A DNA stretch of 64,000 nt from Evansella sp041820985 (lineage in GTDB: Bacteria > Bacillota > Bacilli > Bacillales > Salisediminibacteriaceae): assembly GCF_041820985.1 (NCBI RefSeq), contig NZ_JBGUAU010000005.1:147125-211124 (forward strand), in the 5' to 3' direction. Made by a program: the position numbers and the translations under genes. Under the pieces are notes generated by a model. The model was not told the origin of the DNA. It did no database searches and saw only the letters and a program-made list of their open reading frames with translations. Shown here one piece after another: positions 15,164 through 24,243 of the stretch; positions within the stretch are counted from its first letter, which is position 1; the number at the start of each line of letters is the position of its first letter.

Positions 15164-17005
15164 ATGATTTCTGATATGCAATTAGTATTTCTCATCTTAG
15201 CCATTACTACTATTTGTTTTTTAGTGCCACGATTTCGAGCAGATCTTGTAGCGATCACTGCACTACTCTCCTTATTGCTAACTGGACTCATTACCGTGCC
15301 AGAAGCATTTGCAGGTTTTTCCAATAGTGTGGTAATTATGGTTGCTGCACTATTTATTGTTGGTGAAGGTGTATTTCAAAGTGGTCTAGCTCAAAAGGCC
15401 GGTGATCTCCTTGTGAAAACCACGAGGAATAGCGAATGGAAATTGACTATTTTCATGCTCATGCTAGTAGCTGTCTTAAGTGGATTTATTAGTAACACAG
15501 GAACAGTAGCAATTCTCTTACCTATTGTTGTTAGTTTGTCTCGCCAGCTTCAAATACATCCTGGAAAACTGTTAATTCCATTAGCTTTCGCAAGTAGTAT
15601 GGGTGGTGCTCTCACATTAATTGGTACAGCCCCAAACTTAATTGCTAGTGAAAGCTTGCGTGACGCAGGCTACGGTGCGCTCAACTTTTTCTCCTTCACG
15701 CCAGTTGGTCTCACCATGCTTGCAGTAGGGATTCTTTATTTATGGTTCATCGGAAGAAAAATGTTGGACAAGCCTTTGGAAAACAAAGTTGGCGATTCCG
15801 ATGCGTTCAATGCAGCGGAACTCGTTGAGCAATATGGGATATCTCATCATATTCGTACAGTTAAAATCCCAGCTAACAGCCAACTAATCGGCAAAACCAT
15901 GAAACAGCTTCAACTAGCAAGTACATACCATATCACTTTGCTAGAAGTGATAAAAAAAGAAGCTACCTCTTTAAAACGAATTGCTGGAAGAGGAAAATCT
16001 ATGCGAATTACCGTCGATCCTAGCTATGTAGTGGAAGCAGACGACGTTTTTCTCGTATATGGAGAAGAAGAGGCAATCAGCAAACTAGTTGCTGAAACGG
16101 GTCTCCTATTAGAGCAAGGAGATTATCAGTTAGAGGAATCTCATTTAGCCGAAGTAATTTTAACTCCCCGCTCTCGTCTACTGAACCAGACAATACGGGA
16201 AGTGAATTTTCGGGAAAAATACGGTCTCACTGTTTTAGCCATGAAGCATCAATTTAATGAACCTAAGCAAACTACTCCAGAAGAAATGCTATTGTACGGT
16301 GACTCCATTTTGGTTCACGGAAAGTGGAAGGATATTAACCTACTCTCCGCGGAAAAAAATGATACGGTTGTTTTGAAATCCGCTGCTGAGGATACCGATC
16401 TTGCAAATCAAAATGACAAAAGTGGAGTAGCAGGAATTATCCTCATCGGGATGCTACTAGCAATGGTATTTGAATGGGTTCCTGCCGTCGTTGCTATTTC
16501 CGTCGCCGCAGTTCTCATGATTTTTACCAACTGCATCAGACAAACAGATCAAGCTTATCAATCCATCAATTGGCAAACCGTCGTCTTGATCGCATGTATG
16601 CTCCCGATGGCTACCGCCTTAGAAAACACTGGTGGAGTTACGTTTATGTCAGAAGGTCTCATTAACAGCTTAGGAGCAGTAGGTCCGCTTGCCGTTCTTG
16701 CAGGGCTATACCTCATTACTTCGTTGTTCAGTCAGTTCATTAGTAATACGGCTACAGCTGTTCTTTTGTTTCCAGTAGCCATTTTAACAGCACAACAGAT
16801 GGGTGTGAGCCCCATTCCAATGGTGATGGCCGTAGCATTCTCATCGAGCATGGCGTTCGCAACCCCAGTTGCCACACCACCAAATGCGATGGTAATGGCA
16901 GCCGGTAAATACTCCTTCCTTGACTTTGTAAAAGTAGGTGTACCATTGCAATTACTAATTGCAATCGTAGCTATTATATTGCTACCGATGTTTTTTCCTT
17001 TTTGA
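15164..17005 (+). CDS. SLC13/DASS-family permease with two TrkA-C domains
   Basis: A 613-residue membrane transporter. About five or six helices (residues 5-195) include the family motif SNTGTVAILLPIVVSLSRQL. Two soluble RCK/TrkA-C-like domains follow at about 210-310 (HIRTVKIPANSQLIGKTMKQL...DVFLVYGEEE) and 320-400 (AEVILTPRSRLLNQTIREV...DSILVHGKW). Five to six more helices end the protein, with the matching second motif SNTATAVLLFPVAILTAQQMG. Members carry sulfate, dicarboxylates or other anions with Na+ or H+, and the TrkA-C domains usually bind a regulatory ligand. The substrate cannot be told. The start ATG follows GAAAGGATT. It is monocistronic with a strong terminator. Confidence 0.9.
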   Translation: MISDMQLVFLILAITTICFLVPRFRADLVAITALLSLLLTGLITVPEAFAGFSNSVVIMVAALFIVGEGVFQSGLAQKAGDLLVKTTRNSEWKLTIFMLMLVAVLSGFISNTGTVAILLPIVVSLSRQLQIHPGKLLIPLAFASSMGGALTLIGTAPNLIASESLRDAGYGALNFFSFTPVGLTMLAVGILYLWFIGRKMLDKPLENKVGDSDAFNAAELVEQYGISHHIRTVKIPANSQLIGKTMKQLQLASTYHITLLEVIKKEATSLKRIAGRGKSMRITVDPSYVVEADDVFLVYGEEEAISKLVAETGLLLEQGDYQLEESHLAEVILTPRSRLLNQTIREVNFREKYGLTVLAMKHQFNEPKQTTPEEMLLYGDSILVHGKWKDINLLSAEKNDTVVLKSAAEDTDLANQNDKSGVAGIILIGMLLAMVFEWVPAVVAISVAAVLMIFTNCIRQTDQAYQSINWQTVVLIACMLPMATALENTGGVTFMSEGLINSLGAVGPLAVLAGLYLITSLFSQFISNTATAVLLFPVAILTAQQMGVSPIPMVMAVAFSSSMAFATPVATPPNAMVMAAGKYSFLDFVKVGVPLQLLIAIVAIILLPMFFPF

Positions 17006-17034
17006 AAAATCGAGTAGAGTTACTGTTTACTGAA

Positions 17035-17080
17035 AACAGGTTACCCTTTAGTGAATTATTGGGGTAACCTGTTTTTGTTT
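17035..17080 (+). terminator. Strong terminator after the permease
   Basis: AACAGGTTACCC (17035-17046) pairs perfectly with GGGTAACCTGTT (17062-17073), followed by TTTGTTTTTT. It ends transcription just before repeat array 2. Confidence 0.92.
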
Positions 17081-17111
17081 TTTAGTGATTAAGTCTTATT
17101 ACGAAGGTTCC

Positions 17112-17900
17112 TGACATTTTATCCGCAATGTGCGTTCCAAATGTCGCGAGTGACGAGGTTCCGCGACATTTCAACCTCGATGTCTGTTCAAAATGTCGCG
17201 AGTGACGGGTTTCCTCGACATTTCAACCTCGGTGAGCGTTCCAAATGTCGCGTGAGACGGGTTTCCGCGACATTTCAGCCTCGGTGTGCGTTCCAAATGT
17301 CGCGTGAGACGGGTTTCCGCGACATTTCAGCCTCGGTGTGCGTTCCAAATGTCGCGAGTGACGAGCTTCCGCGACATTTCAGCCTCGATGTGCGCTCCAA
17401 ATGTCGCGAGTGACGGGCTTCCGCGACACTTCAGCCTCGGTGTCTGTTCAAAATGTCGCGAGAGACGGGCTTCCGCGACATTTCAACCTCGATGTGCGCT
17501 CCAAATGTCGCGAGTGACGGGTTTCCGCGACATTTCAACCTCGATGTGCGCTCCAAATGTCGCGAGTGACTGGCTTCCGCGACATTTCAGCCTCGATGTC
17601 TGTTCAAAATGTCGCGAGTGACGAGGTTCCGCGACATTTCAGCCTCGATGTGCGCTCCATATGTCGCGAGTGACGAGGTTCCGCGACATTTCAGCCTCGG
17701 TGTCTGTTCAAAATGTCGCGAGTGACGGATTTCCGCGACATTTCATCCTCGATGTGCGTTCCAAATGTCGCGAGTGACGGGCTTCCTCGACATTTCAGCC
17801 TCGGTGTGCGTTCCAAATGTCGCGAGTGACGGGTTTCCGCGACATTTCAACCTCGATGTGCGCTCCAAATGTCGCGAATGACTGGCTTCCGCGACATTTC
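17112..17900. repeat. Palindromic tandem array 2: 16 units of exactly 52 bp
   Basis: CGACATTT or a one-base variant occurs every 52 bp without exception from 17112 to 17892 (17112, 17164, 17216, 17268 ... 17840, 17892). Each unit has the same arms as array 1, CGCGACATTT and AAATGTCGCG, but a different loop (typically CAACCTCGATGTGCGCTCC) and a different spacer (AGTGACGGGTTTC type). The 35-bp span from arm to arm is identical in both arrays. A few arms are damaged without compensation (CTCGACATTT at 17216 and 17788, CACTT at 17424, CATATG at 17658). It lies between the permease terminator and the sbcC terminator, in convergent intergenic DNA. The open frames across it are frame-rotating artefacts. 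Confidence 0.97.
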
Positions 17901-17934
17901 CTCCTCCCATCTCTCCAAATCACATACCAATCAA

Positions 17935-17963
17935 CCAAAACAAGAGCACAGAAAATTCTGTGC
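17935..17963 (-). terminator. Terminator of sbcDC
   Basis: GCACAGAA/TTCTGTGC forms a compact hairpin (17946-17963), followed on the minus strand by TCTTGTTTTGG. It lies 37 bp after the sbcC stop and closes off array 2 from that side. Confidence 0.75.
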
Positions 17964-17999
17964 CCTTCCATCAATCAATCACTTTCCCAACCACTCCAT

Positions 18000-20900
18000 C
18001 TACTTAATAACAAACCTAGTCTCACTAAACCCTTCCTTCGTCTTCTTCACCTCAAGTATCGCGGGAAGAGCATTCTTTAGCTCTTGCACATGAGAGATGA
18101 CCCCAATCATTCGTCCTGATTTCTGTAAATCAATCAACGTATCAATTGCCTTATTTAACGACTCCTCATCCAACGAACCAAACCCTTCATCGATGAACAT
18201 CGTATCAATAGACACTCCACCTTGGTAACTTTGAATCACATCCGCCATACCAAGCGCCAAGCACAAAGAAGCATTAAATTTTTCCCCACCAGACAACGTT
18301 TTCACATCACGAGTTTGTCCAGTGTACGCATCAAACACATCAAGACCAAGCCCACTCTGCTTCCCGTGACTTTCCTGTCGTTCACTTCGTCTCAAATGAA
18401 ATTGTCCATTCGACAATCGATACAACCGATCATTGGCTGCAACGATAATATGCTCCAAAAATTCAATCTGCAAATATCGTTCAAAGGAAATTTTACTTCC
18501 GTTTTGCCCACGAACCATATCATACAAATCAGCAATCACATTGAGCTGTCTCTCCACTTCCGCAACTCGACCTTCCGCTTCCATAATGCTCGCCTTCAAA
18601 TCCTTTGTAAGCCCATGATATTGCCTACATTGACGCAGCATTTCTCCCGCAGCTTCACTTGCCGATTGTAGCTCCCGTAACCCCACAGACAAAGCCTCTA
18701 AATCAACCTTCTCCTTATCCTTTAAAGACTCCTTCAGCTCCACAATCTGCTGCTTCACCGTTTCAAACGTCTTCTTGAATTCCTCGATGTCCTGTTTTAA
18801 TTGACCTCGAGCCATCTCCGACATTTTCGCTTGACGATACAATTCCTCAGAGGAGAAGCCAGCTCCAACCAACGCATCAATAAATTGCTGTTCCGAACGA
18901 GCCTTTTTCCCGATACTCTCCTCAAGTTGCCCCTTAGCATTCACAACATTCGAATTCTGTTTCGTCTCTTCTTCTTTCGCAGCTGTTAACTCCTGTTGCG
19001 CCAAATCCCACGCTTTTTCCAAACGCAGTTTCAACACTTCTGTTTCCTGAATCTTATTTTCCAAAACGGCAAGGTTTCGAATATCCTCTGGAATACGATT
19101 AACCTGCTCCTCATAAACAGCCTTCTTCGTTTCAAAAGCCGTCTTCTGCTCCGCAAAAACTTTCTCCGTCTCCTCTTTTTCACCCTCTAGCTGTTTTAAC
19201 GCACCCTCGTACTGCTGCATCTCTTTTCGCAACAATGGAAGCTCCGACTTCTTTTTCTCCAACTCAGCAACCTCTTTATTAAGAACCTTGCCCTCAGAAA
19301 CCATCTGATCATACTCTCCCTGTGCATTGTACGGTGGAATTCCAATCTCTTGAATGTCCTTCAGCTTCTCCTCTAACTGCTCCTTGTTAGATTTCAGTTT
19401 TGCTGCCGCATCACGATAAACCCCGTTCACCACATCAAACTCTTTTTTTGCCGCCTCATATTGCTCTTTCGAAGGAACCGCATCCGCATTACTCGCCTTG
19501 TTTGGATGCTCCCCGCTTCCACAAACAGGACAAGGCTTTCCATCGTGTAAATGAGCTGCTAAAATACTTGCCTGCCCCTTCACCCATGCCTCTTCCAGAA
19601 CAGCATAACTTTCCTGCGCCTCTTCATACAATTGTTTCTGCTTCGTAAACTCCGCTTCCAACTCACCTTGCTTTTTATCCACAGCCAAATAATCCTGAAC
19701 AAACTTTACCTGCACCCGCATCTCCGCAAGTCGATGAAACTTAACCGTATGCTCATCCACCGCTTCCTCACACTCAACGATCCGCACTCTAAGCTTGTCC
19801 ATCGCACCCTTATCCTGCTTCATCTTCTCCGACAACTGCACAAGACCCTGCTCCAACTGCTGCACACCCTTGTGAATCGAAACAAGCTCCTCTTTCTTCC
19901 GATCCATATCCTTCACAGTCGGCAAAATATCATGGAACCGATCCAAAGCCTTCCCAGCCTCTTCCCGATCACTCTTCCTCTTCTCTTCCATCTCATACGC
20001 ACTCTGAGCCTTTTCCACATTCCCAACAGCTCGCTTTAACAACGATTCCGCAACACCCAACCGCTGCTTCTTCTCCCTTTCATCCACACGCCACTCATTT
20101 ACCTGCGCTTCATACACTTCCACCTTCGTCGCCCGTTCCGCAAGTTCTAACTGCTTTTCTTTTTGGTGAAAACTAGGCGCCAGCTCTGTCAACTCGTGAA
20201 ATTTTTGTTCTTTCTCCTCTAACTTTGTAAACTGTTCATTTAACGCTTCCGCTTTATGGTACGTTTCTAATTTTTTATTAAAAGCAGCAGTAGCTTCTTC
20301 CGTTTCCTTTTGCTTACTCACTATTTCTTTTTCATAAAAAACGGTTTCTTCTTCTAACCCTGCGATAATTTGATTCGTATTTTTATGATCCTGAGATAAA
20401 ACCTCAAAGAGACTAGACCCTTCTCTATGTGGGAGCATTGTCTCGATATCTTCAAAATATCTATCCCGCTTCTCCTCTAACTTTGCGTGCTCCTTATCCT
20501 TCGTACTCTTCCTATCTTTGAGGCGTTCATTGATCCATTTATATGGCTCTGTACGGAAAATTTTTCGAAGAATCGCTTCCTTGTTTTCTGTTTGAGATGT
20601 TAATAGCTTACGAAACTCTCCTTGTGGCAGCATCACTATCTGGCTAAACTGATCCTTTGTTAAGCCAACGAGCTCTTCTACTCTTTTATTAATCTCCGAA
20701 ACAATTTGTCGGTCCACACAAGGTACTTCCTGGTCCTCTACTTTTTCATAAAACTCATATTTCTCCCCAGTTGCCCCTTTGTTTCCTTTCTTCACATGAG
20801 ACAACTGTCTTAATATTCGATACTGCTTCCCACGCAATTCAAATTCAAGCTCAACAGAAGTGTGCACATCATCATCCGCAAAGTCACTCCTCATTAGCTT

Positions 20901-21092
20901 TGTATCACTACGATCTTCCCCACTGGCCGAACCATAAAGGGCAAAACAGATCGCATCAAAAATCGTCGTTTTTCCCGCACCGGTATTACCTGAAACAACG
21001 AATAATGTATTGTCCTTCAGCTCCCTAAAAGAAATAACTTCCTTATGCTTGTATGGTCCAAATGCTGTGATAGTAATTTTAATAGGTCTCAT
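18000..21092 (-). CDS. sbcC: Exonuclease subunit SbcC (Rad50-type ATPase)
   Basis: A 1030-residue SMC-like ATPase. Walker A is GNTGAGKTT at residues 35-43, followed by FDAICFALYG. A long coiled coil (about 190-870) is broken at residues 521-524 by the zinc hook CPVC. The ABC signature LSGGEKFNASLCLALG and Walker B with IDTMFIDEGFGSLDEESL lie near the C-terminus, with GVISHVQEL as the switch His region. With SbcD it forms the Mre11-Rad50-like nuclease that cuts DNA hairpins and processes double-strand ends. It starts 9 bp after the sbcD stop, so the genes form one operon. It lies directly next to a 0.8-kb palindromic array, which is noteworthy because this enzyme destroys long cruciforms. Confidence 0.97.
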   Translation of the reverse strand: MRPIKITITAFGPYKHKEVISFRELKDNTLFVVSGNTGAGKTTIFDAICFALYGSASGEDRSDTKLMRSDFADDDVHTSVELEFELRGKQYRILRQLSHVKKGNKGATGEKYEFYEKVEDQEVPCVDRQIVSEINKRVEELVGLTKDQFSQIVMLPQGEFRKLLTSQTENKEAILRKIFRTEPYKWINERLKDRKSTKDKEHAKLEEKRDRYFEDIETMLPHREGSSLFEVLSQDHKNTNQIIAGLEEETVFYEKEIVSKQKETEEATAAFNKKLETYHKAEALNEQFTKLEEKEQKFHELTELAPSFHQKEKQLELAERATKVEVYEAQVNEWRVDEREKKQRLGVAESLLKRAVGNVEKAQSAYEMEEKRKSDREEAGKALDRFHDILPTVKDMDRKKEELVSIHKGVQQLEQGLVQLSEKMKQDKGAMDKLRVRIVECEEAVDEHTVKFHRLAEMRVQVKFVQDYLAVDKKQGELEAEFTKQKQLYEEAQESYAVLEEAWVKGQASILAAHLHDGKPCPVCGSGEHPNKASNADAVPSKEQYEAAKKEFDVVNGVYRDAAAKLKSNKEQLEEKLKDIQEIGIPPYNAQGEYDQMVSEGKVLNKEVAELEKKKSELPLLRKEMQQYEGALKQLEGEKEETEKVFAEQKTAFETKKAVYEEQVNRIPEDIRNLAVLENKIQETEVLKLRLEKAWDLAQQELTAAKEEETKQNSNVVNAKGQLEESIGKKARSEQQFIDALVGAGFSSEELYRQAKMSEMARGQLKQDIEEFKKTFETVKQQIVELKESLKDKEKVDLEALSVGLRELQSASEAAGEMLRQCRQYHGLTKDLKASIMEAEGRVAEVERQLNVIADLYDMVRGQNGSKISFERYLQIEFLEHIIVAANDRLYRLSNGQFHLRRSERQESHGKQSGLGLDVFDAYTGQTRDVKTLSGGEKFNASLCLALGMADVIQSYQGGVSIDTMFIDEGFGSLDEESLNKAIDTLIDLQKSGRMIGVISHVQELKNALPAILEVKKTKEGFSETRFVIK

Positions 21093-21101
21093 CGATCATG
21101 T

Positions 21102-22310
21102 TCACTCCTCTCGCTCATTTTTCGTTGCAGCAATTTCTTGTGCAGCTAGCTTCGAATGTTCGTTTTCCTCAATCATAATGTCTTGAAGAACTTCCTTAAA
21201 AATTTCTTCTGTTTCCTCCGACACTTCTGTTCCTTTTACTTCCTGATAAAAGGCTCGAAATAAAGATAAATCATCCATTGTATGTCGTTCCGTTCTTTCC
21301 TCTTCTTGACCATCTACTCCATTGCGAATAAAGATATTTCGTTCCACGTGCATGGCATTTGGATAAACAGAGCGCACCTTCTCCATTGGAGAGAGAATTG
21401 GTGTTTCATCTAACAGACGCACGAAAACATAATCATCATTTTTCGGATGCTTTAGTAACTCTTCCATCGTTGATTCTACTCTACAAATATCTCGTCTTGG
21501 AGTTAGTAATCGCTTCTCCAACTCTACCTTTCCGTTCTCATCTATTTCCACAATATAAAAACCCTTCTTATGTTTTTCCTCCGAAATAGAGTACTTAAGA
21601 GGGGAACCTGCATATTGAATCGTTTCATTTCCTACAAAGTGTGCCTGGTGTAAATGACCGAGAGCCGTATAGTGAAACTTCGAAAAATGCCTCGCATCTA
21701 CATGCTCCGCACCACCGATAGCAAGAGGTCGTTCTGATTCACTCGTATTTTCCTTTTCTTCTCCCTTAGGTGTAACAAAGGCATGTCCTACAAAAACATG
21801 ACGAGCATCTCCATTCATGTTTCTTGCTATCTCATCTGTAATTGTTTTCATAGCATCATTATGATTACGTATGTCCTCAACACCAAACGTATGACGAACC
21901 ATACTTGGATCTGCATATGGAACAAGGTGAAAATGAACCTCCCCATGCTCATCTTTCAGAACTATCGGCTCCATTTCCTTTGATAGTTGTCCAACAATAT
22001 GGCAGCCATTCGCTTTCATTATTTTATTAGCAAAATCAAGTCGACTAGGACTATCATGATTTCCTGCTATCGCTAAAACTGGAGTTTTCAGCTGCAGCAC
22101 AATTTTTTCTAACACTTCATCTAGTAACTGAACCGCTTCCGTAGGAGGTACTCCTCGATCATACAAGTCTCCTGCAATTATAACCGCATCAGGCTTTTCC
22201 TCTTCTACCGCCTTGATAAATTCTTGCAGTACATAACGTTGATCTTCTGTCATATACACACTTTGAACAAGCTTTCCTAAGTGCCAATCCGCAGTATGAA
22301 AAAATTTCAT
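21102..22310 (-). CDS. sbcD: Exonuclease subunit SbcD (Mre11-type nuclease)
   Basis: A 402-residue calcineurin-like phosphoesterase. All metal motifs are present: DWHLGK (residues 8-13), GDLYDRG (near 47), GNHDSPSRLDF (near 83), GHAFV (near 175) and GHLHQAHF (near 218). It is the nuclease partner of SbcC, acting on hairpins and ends during repair. It is the first gene of the sbcDC operon. The ATG start lies after GGGGAGAGAACCA. No SOS box of the Bacillus type was found upstream by eye. Confidence 0.96.
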   Translation of the reverse strand: MKFFHTADWHLGKLVQSVYMTEDQRYVLQEFIKAVEEEKPDAVIIAGDLYDRGVPPTEAVQLLDEVLEKIVLQLKTPVLAIAGNHDSPSRLDFANKIMKANGCHIVGQLSKEMEPIVLKDEHGEVHFHLVPYADPSMVRHTFGVEDIRNHNDAMKTITDEIARNMNGDARHVFVGHAFVTPKGEEKENTSESERPLAIGGAEHVDARHFSKFHYTALGHLHQAHFVGNETIQYAGSPLKYSISEEKHKKGFYIVEIDENGKVELEKRLLTPRRDICRVESTMEELLKHPKNDDYVFVRLLDETPILSPMEKVRSVYPNAMHVERNIFIRNGVDGQEEERTERHTMDDLSLFRAFYQEVKGTEVSEETEEIFKEVLQDIMIEENEHSKLAAQEIAATKNEREE

Positions 22311-22440
22311 TGGTTCTCTCCCCTTTTCCCTATCAATCTATAAACGTTCGATCTATTTTTTTCGCTTTTACTATTATATCAATATAAGTGGAAATGAAAT
22401 ATAGTGAAGAATTGGTTATGTCATTTTATACTATACCGAA

Positions 22441-22468
22441 AAGGGTGTGCCATTTTCGGTACACCCTT
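22441..22468 (-). terminator. Terminator after the small membrane protein gene
   Basis: AAGGGTGT...CC pairs with GG...ACACCCTT around GAAAAT (minus-strand reading), followed by TTTTC. It is nearly symmetric and may act in both directions. Confidence 0.75.
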
Positions 22469-22519
22469 AGATATTTTATATACAGCTTCATTCCATTGGC
22501 AACCCACGTTGTTCCATTA

Positions 22520-22906
22520 TTATTTTGTGAACAATCTATATAAACCGAAACACAAATAAACATAAAATCCTAAAAACATCAAAAGGATAATAAAGTTACT
22601 ATCAAATATAATCGAGATGAGAGCTATAGGGAGAAAAATGAGTCCGGTGCTAGCGCCAAATTTCGTAAAGCGAATGGCTCTTTCTGAAAACTCAGGCCTA
22701 TCTCGATACATCCATCTATTCCCAAACAACATACTTTCTTCTGGAAAAAGATACGTCCATATTAATGCAGCGTATAACGGTAACATAATAACGATTGCAG
22801 CAATTATTTCAAACAACACGAACCACCATCCTTGCAAACAACTATATATAGGTATACGAAATAGCCAATACAATGTTTCACGAATATAAAATACCCTAGA
22901 GATCAA
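22520..22906 (-). CDS. Small membrane protein of unknown function
   Basis: A 128-residue protein with predicted helices at about residues 25-50 and 82-122 (the last stretch probably two helices), and a hydrophilic loop between them (EESMLFGNRWMYRDRPEFSERAIRF). The family was not recognised. The only upstream start is TTG at 22906 with a modest AGTAGGA site, so the exact start is uncertain. It lies 32 bp downstream of the PPOX gene on the same strand and may be cotranscribed with it. Confidence 0.55.
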   Translation of the reverse strand: MISRVFYIRETLYWLFRIPIYSCLQGWWFVLFEIIAAIVIMLPLYAALIWTYLFPEESMLFGNRWMYRDRPEFSERAIRFTKFGASTGLIFLPIALISIIFDSNFIILLMFLGFYVYLCFGLYRLFTK

Positions 22907-22938
22907 CTGCGCAATCCTACTCTACTATAATTTCCAGT

Positions 22939-23577
22939 TTAATAAAGCCTCTTTGTATAGCTTTCTTCCAGTCCTTCTTTAATAGAAGAGGGGCTAGTAT
23001 TAGGTAGACTGATATGTTCAAACAACATATGGGAAGGTGAAGGCAACATGGATGTTTCCAGCCACGAACTTGGCTCCCAAAGGTTTGATCGAAGAAAGGC
23101 CTTTGCACAGTGAATAAAACATTCTTCTACCTCTACCACAATACCAAGAAGTGGTTTTTTCCCATTCACAGACATCATTTCAAGTAGATCTTCGTCTCTT
23201 ACGATTGTCGCTTTTCCATTTACTCTTAAGGTCTCACCTAAACCAGGTATAAGAAATAGCAGTCCTACACTTGGATTGGAAAGTATGTTTCTTAATGAAT
23301 CCATTCTTTTATTTCCAGGTCTTTCAGGAACAAGTAATCTATTCTCACTTAACACCTTTACAAAACCTGCTTGATCCCCTCTTGGAGAAACGTCACACCC
23401 CGTCGTATCCGTTGTAGAAAGCACCAAAAATGGTGACTTAGAGATAAACTCTTTGCAGTTTCGATCCAGATATGTAATGACTTTATTTTTTACTACCTCA
23501 CTTGGATAACCCAAAAGAGAACGAAGCTCTTCCTCCGATTTAATGACACTTTGAAACTGATAGTCTTCCTTTTCCAT
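22939..23577 (-). CDS. PPOX-type FMN-dependent flavoprotein
   Basis: A 212-residue protein of the pyridoxamine 5'-phosphate oxidase-like split-barrel fold. It matches the MSMEG_1061-like subgroup: an N-terminal SEEELRSLLGYPSEVVKNKV segment, SPFLVLSTTDTTGCDVSPRGDQAGFVKVL, the FMN-contact region LLVPERPGNKRMDSLRNILSNPSVGLLFLIPGLGETLRVNGKA and the terminal CFIHCAKAFLRSNLWEPSSW. Members reduce small organic molecules with flavin or deazaflavin cofactors, mostly with unknown physiological substrates. Cytosolic. The 30-residue C-terminal tail (MLPSPSHMLFEH...) is longer than usual for the subgroup. Confidence 0.82.
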   Translation of the reverse strand: MEKEDYQFQSVIKSEEELRSLLGYPSEVVKNKVITYLDRNCKEFISKSPFLVLSTTDTTGCDVSPRGDQAGFVKVLSENRLLVPERPGNKRMDSLRNILSNPSVGLLFLIPGLGETLRVNGKATIVRDEDLLEMMSVNGKKPLLGIVVEVEECFIHCAKAFLRSNLWEPSSWLETSMLPSPSHMLFEHISLPNTSPSSIKEGLEESYTKRLY

Positions 23578-23844
23578 TTGTTCACTGCTCCTTTTCTATT
23601 CCTTCCATAACAGCTTCGTCTTTTACTACATAAAACTATTGTAGCAAAAATAGGAGACTTCTTTTCCACCAAATTGTTTCTACTATTCCATAAAAATAAG
23701 GTTAAGTTAAAGGACAGTCAAAAAGACGTCTGGATGCCACTTGGACGTCTTAGATGAGGAAGAGTTTTATTCGGACGGGTTATTTAACACAAGGTGACAG
23801 TCCTGAATCAGATTGAATACCAAGAATCTTAAATAATAGCCTTT
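23578..23844. other. Intergenic region with a second hairpin
   Basis: No gene was seen. A perfect hairpin, AAGACGTC at 23723-23730 with GACGTCTT at 23744-23751, is followed by TTTTT in the minus-strand sense and could back up the nirD terminator. Confidence 0.55.
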
Positions 23845-23880
23845 AAAAAGAAGAGTGCTCCACCCACGCGGAACACTCTC
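23845..23880 (-). terminator. Terminator of the nirCBD operon
   Basis: AGAGTG-T-TCC pairs with GGA-G-CACTCT (minus strand) around GCGTGGGT, followed by TTCTTTTT. It lies 14 bp after the nirD stop. Confidence 0.8.
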
Positions 23881-23893
23881 TTTCACCAAAATC

Positions 23894-24229
23894 CTATTCT
23901 ATTATTGGTACCTCAATATAAACGAAATTCTCTTGAATTGCTACTTCATATGTTTTCACACAGCCCACGTCTGGTGCTTGTACTTTACCATCCTTCATAT
24001 TAATCTTCCAGTCATGAAGGGGGCAAAAGACATGTTCTCCACTAACGATTCCTTCTGATAATGGACCACCCTTATGTGGACAGCTATTTTGGATTGCTTT
24101 CACCGAACCATCTTTTTGCTTAAATAGGGCGATTTCTTCCCCATCAACGCTTATCCGCTGTCCGATTCCTACAGCTAAATCAGATACGTTCAAAACCTTT
24201 ACTCGCTTTTTTGTTTCCACTTTACTCAT
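23894..24229 (-). CDS. nirD: Nitrite reductase small subunit NirD (Rieske type)
   Basis: A 111-residue Rieske-fold protein. The cluster ligands are all present: Cys50-Pro-His52 and Cys69-x2-His72 (SCPHKGG, FCPLHDW). Note that many enterobacterial NirD proteins lack these, whereas the Bacillus NasE type keeps them. It is the small partner of NirB in NADH-dependent reduction of nitrite to ammonium in the cytosol. It starts 14 bp after the nirB stop with a GGGGGAGAGG site, and is the last gene of the operon. In B. subtilis the equivalent is named nasE. Confidence 0.95.
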   Translation of the reverse strand: MSKVETKKRVKVLNVSDLAVGIGQRISVDGEEIALFKQKDGSVKAIQNSCPHKGGPLSEGIVSGEHVFCPLHDWKINMKDGKVQAPDVGCVKTYEVAIQENFVYIEVPIIE

Positions 24230-24243
24230 AATGCCTCTCCCCC

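Noticed and set aside
17112..17900. CRISPR array
   Set aside because: The intervening sequences are near-identical rather than unique, the unit is a palindrome, and no cas genes occur nearby.
17141..18093. Open frames through repeat array 2 (CRVRRVSATFQ-type echoes)
   Set aside because: Same reason as array 1; no start site and the peptide repeats in several frames.
22311..22519. SOS (LexA) box in front of sbcDC
   Set aside because: Only a half-match (CGAACGTTTATAG) was found; no full GAAC-N4-GTTC site.
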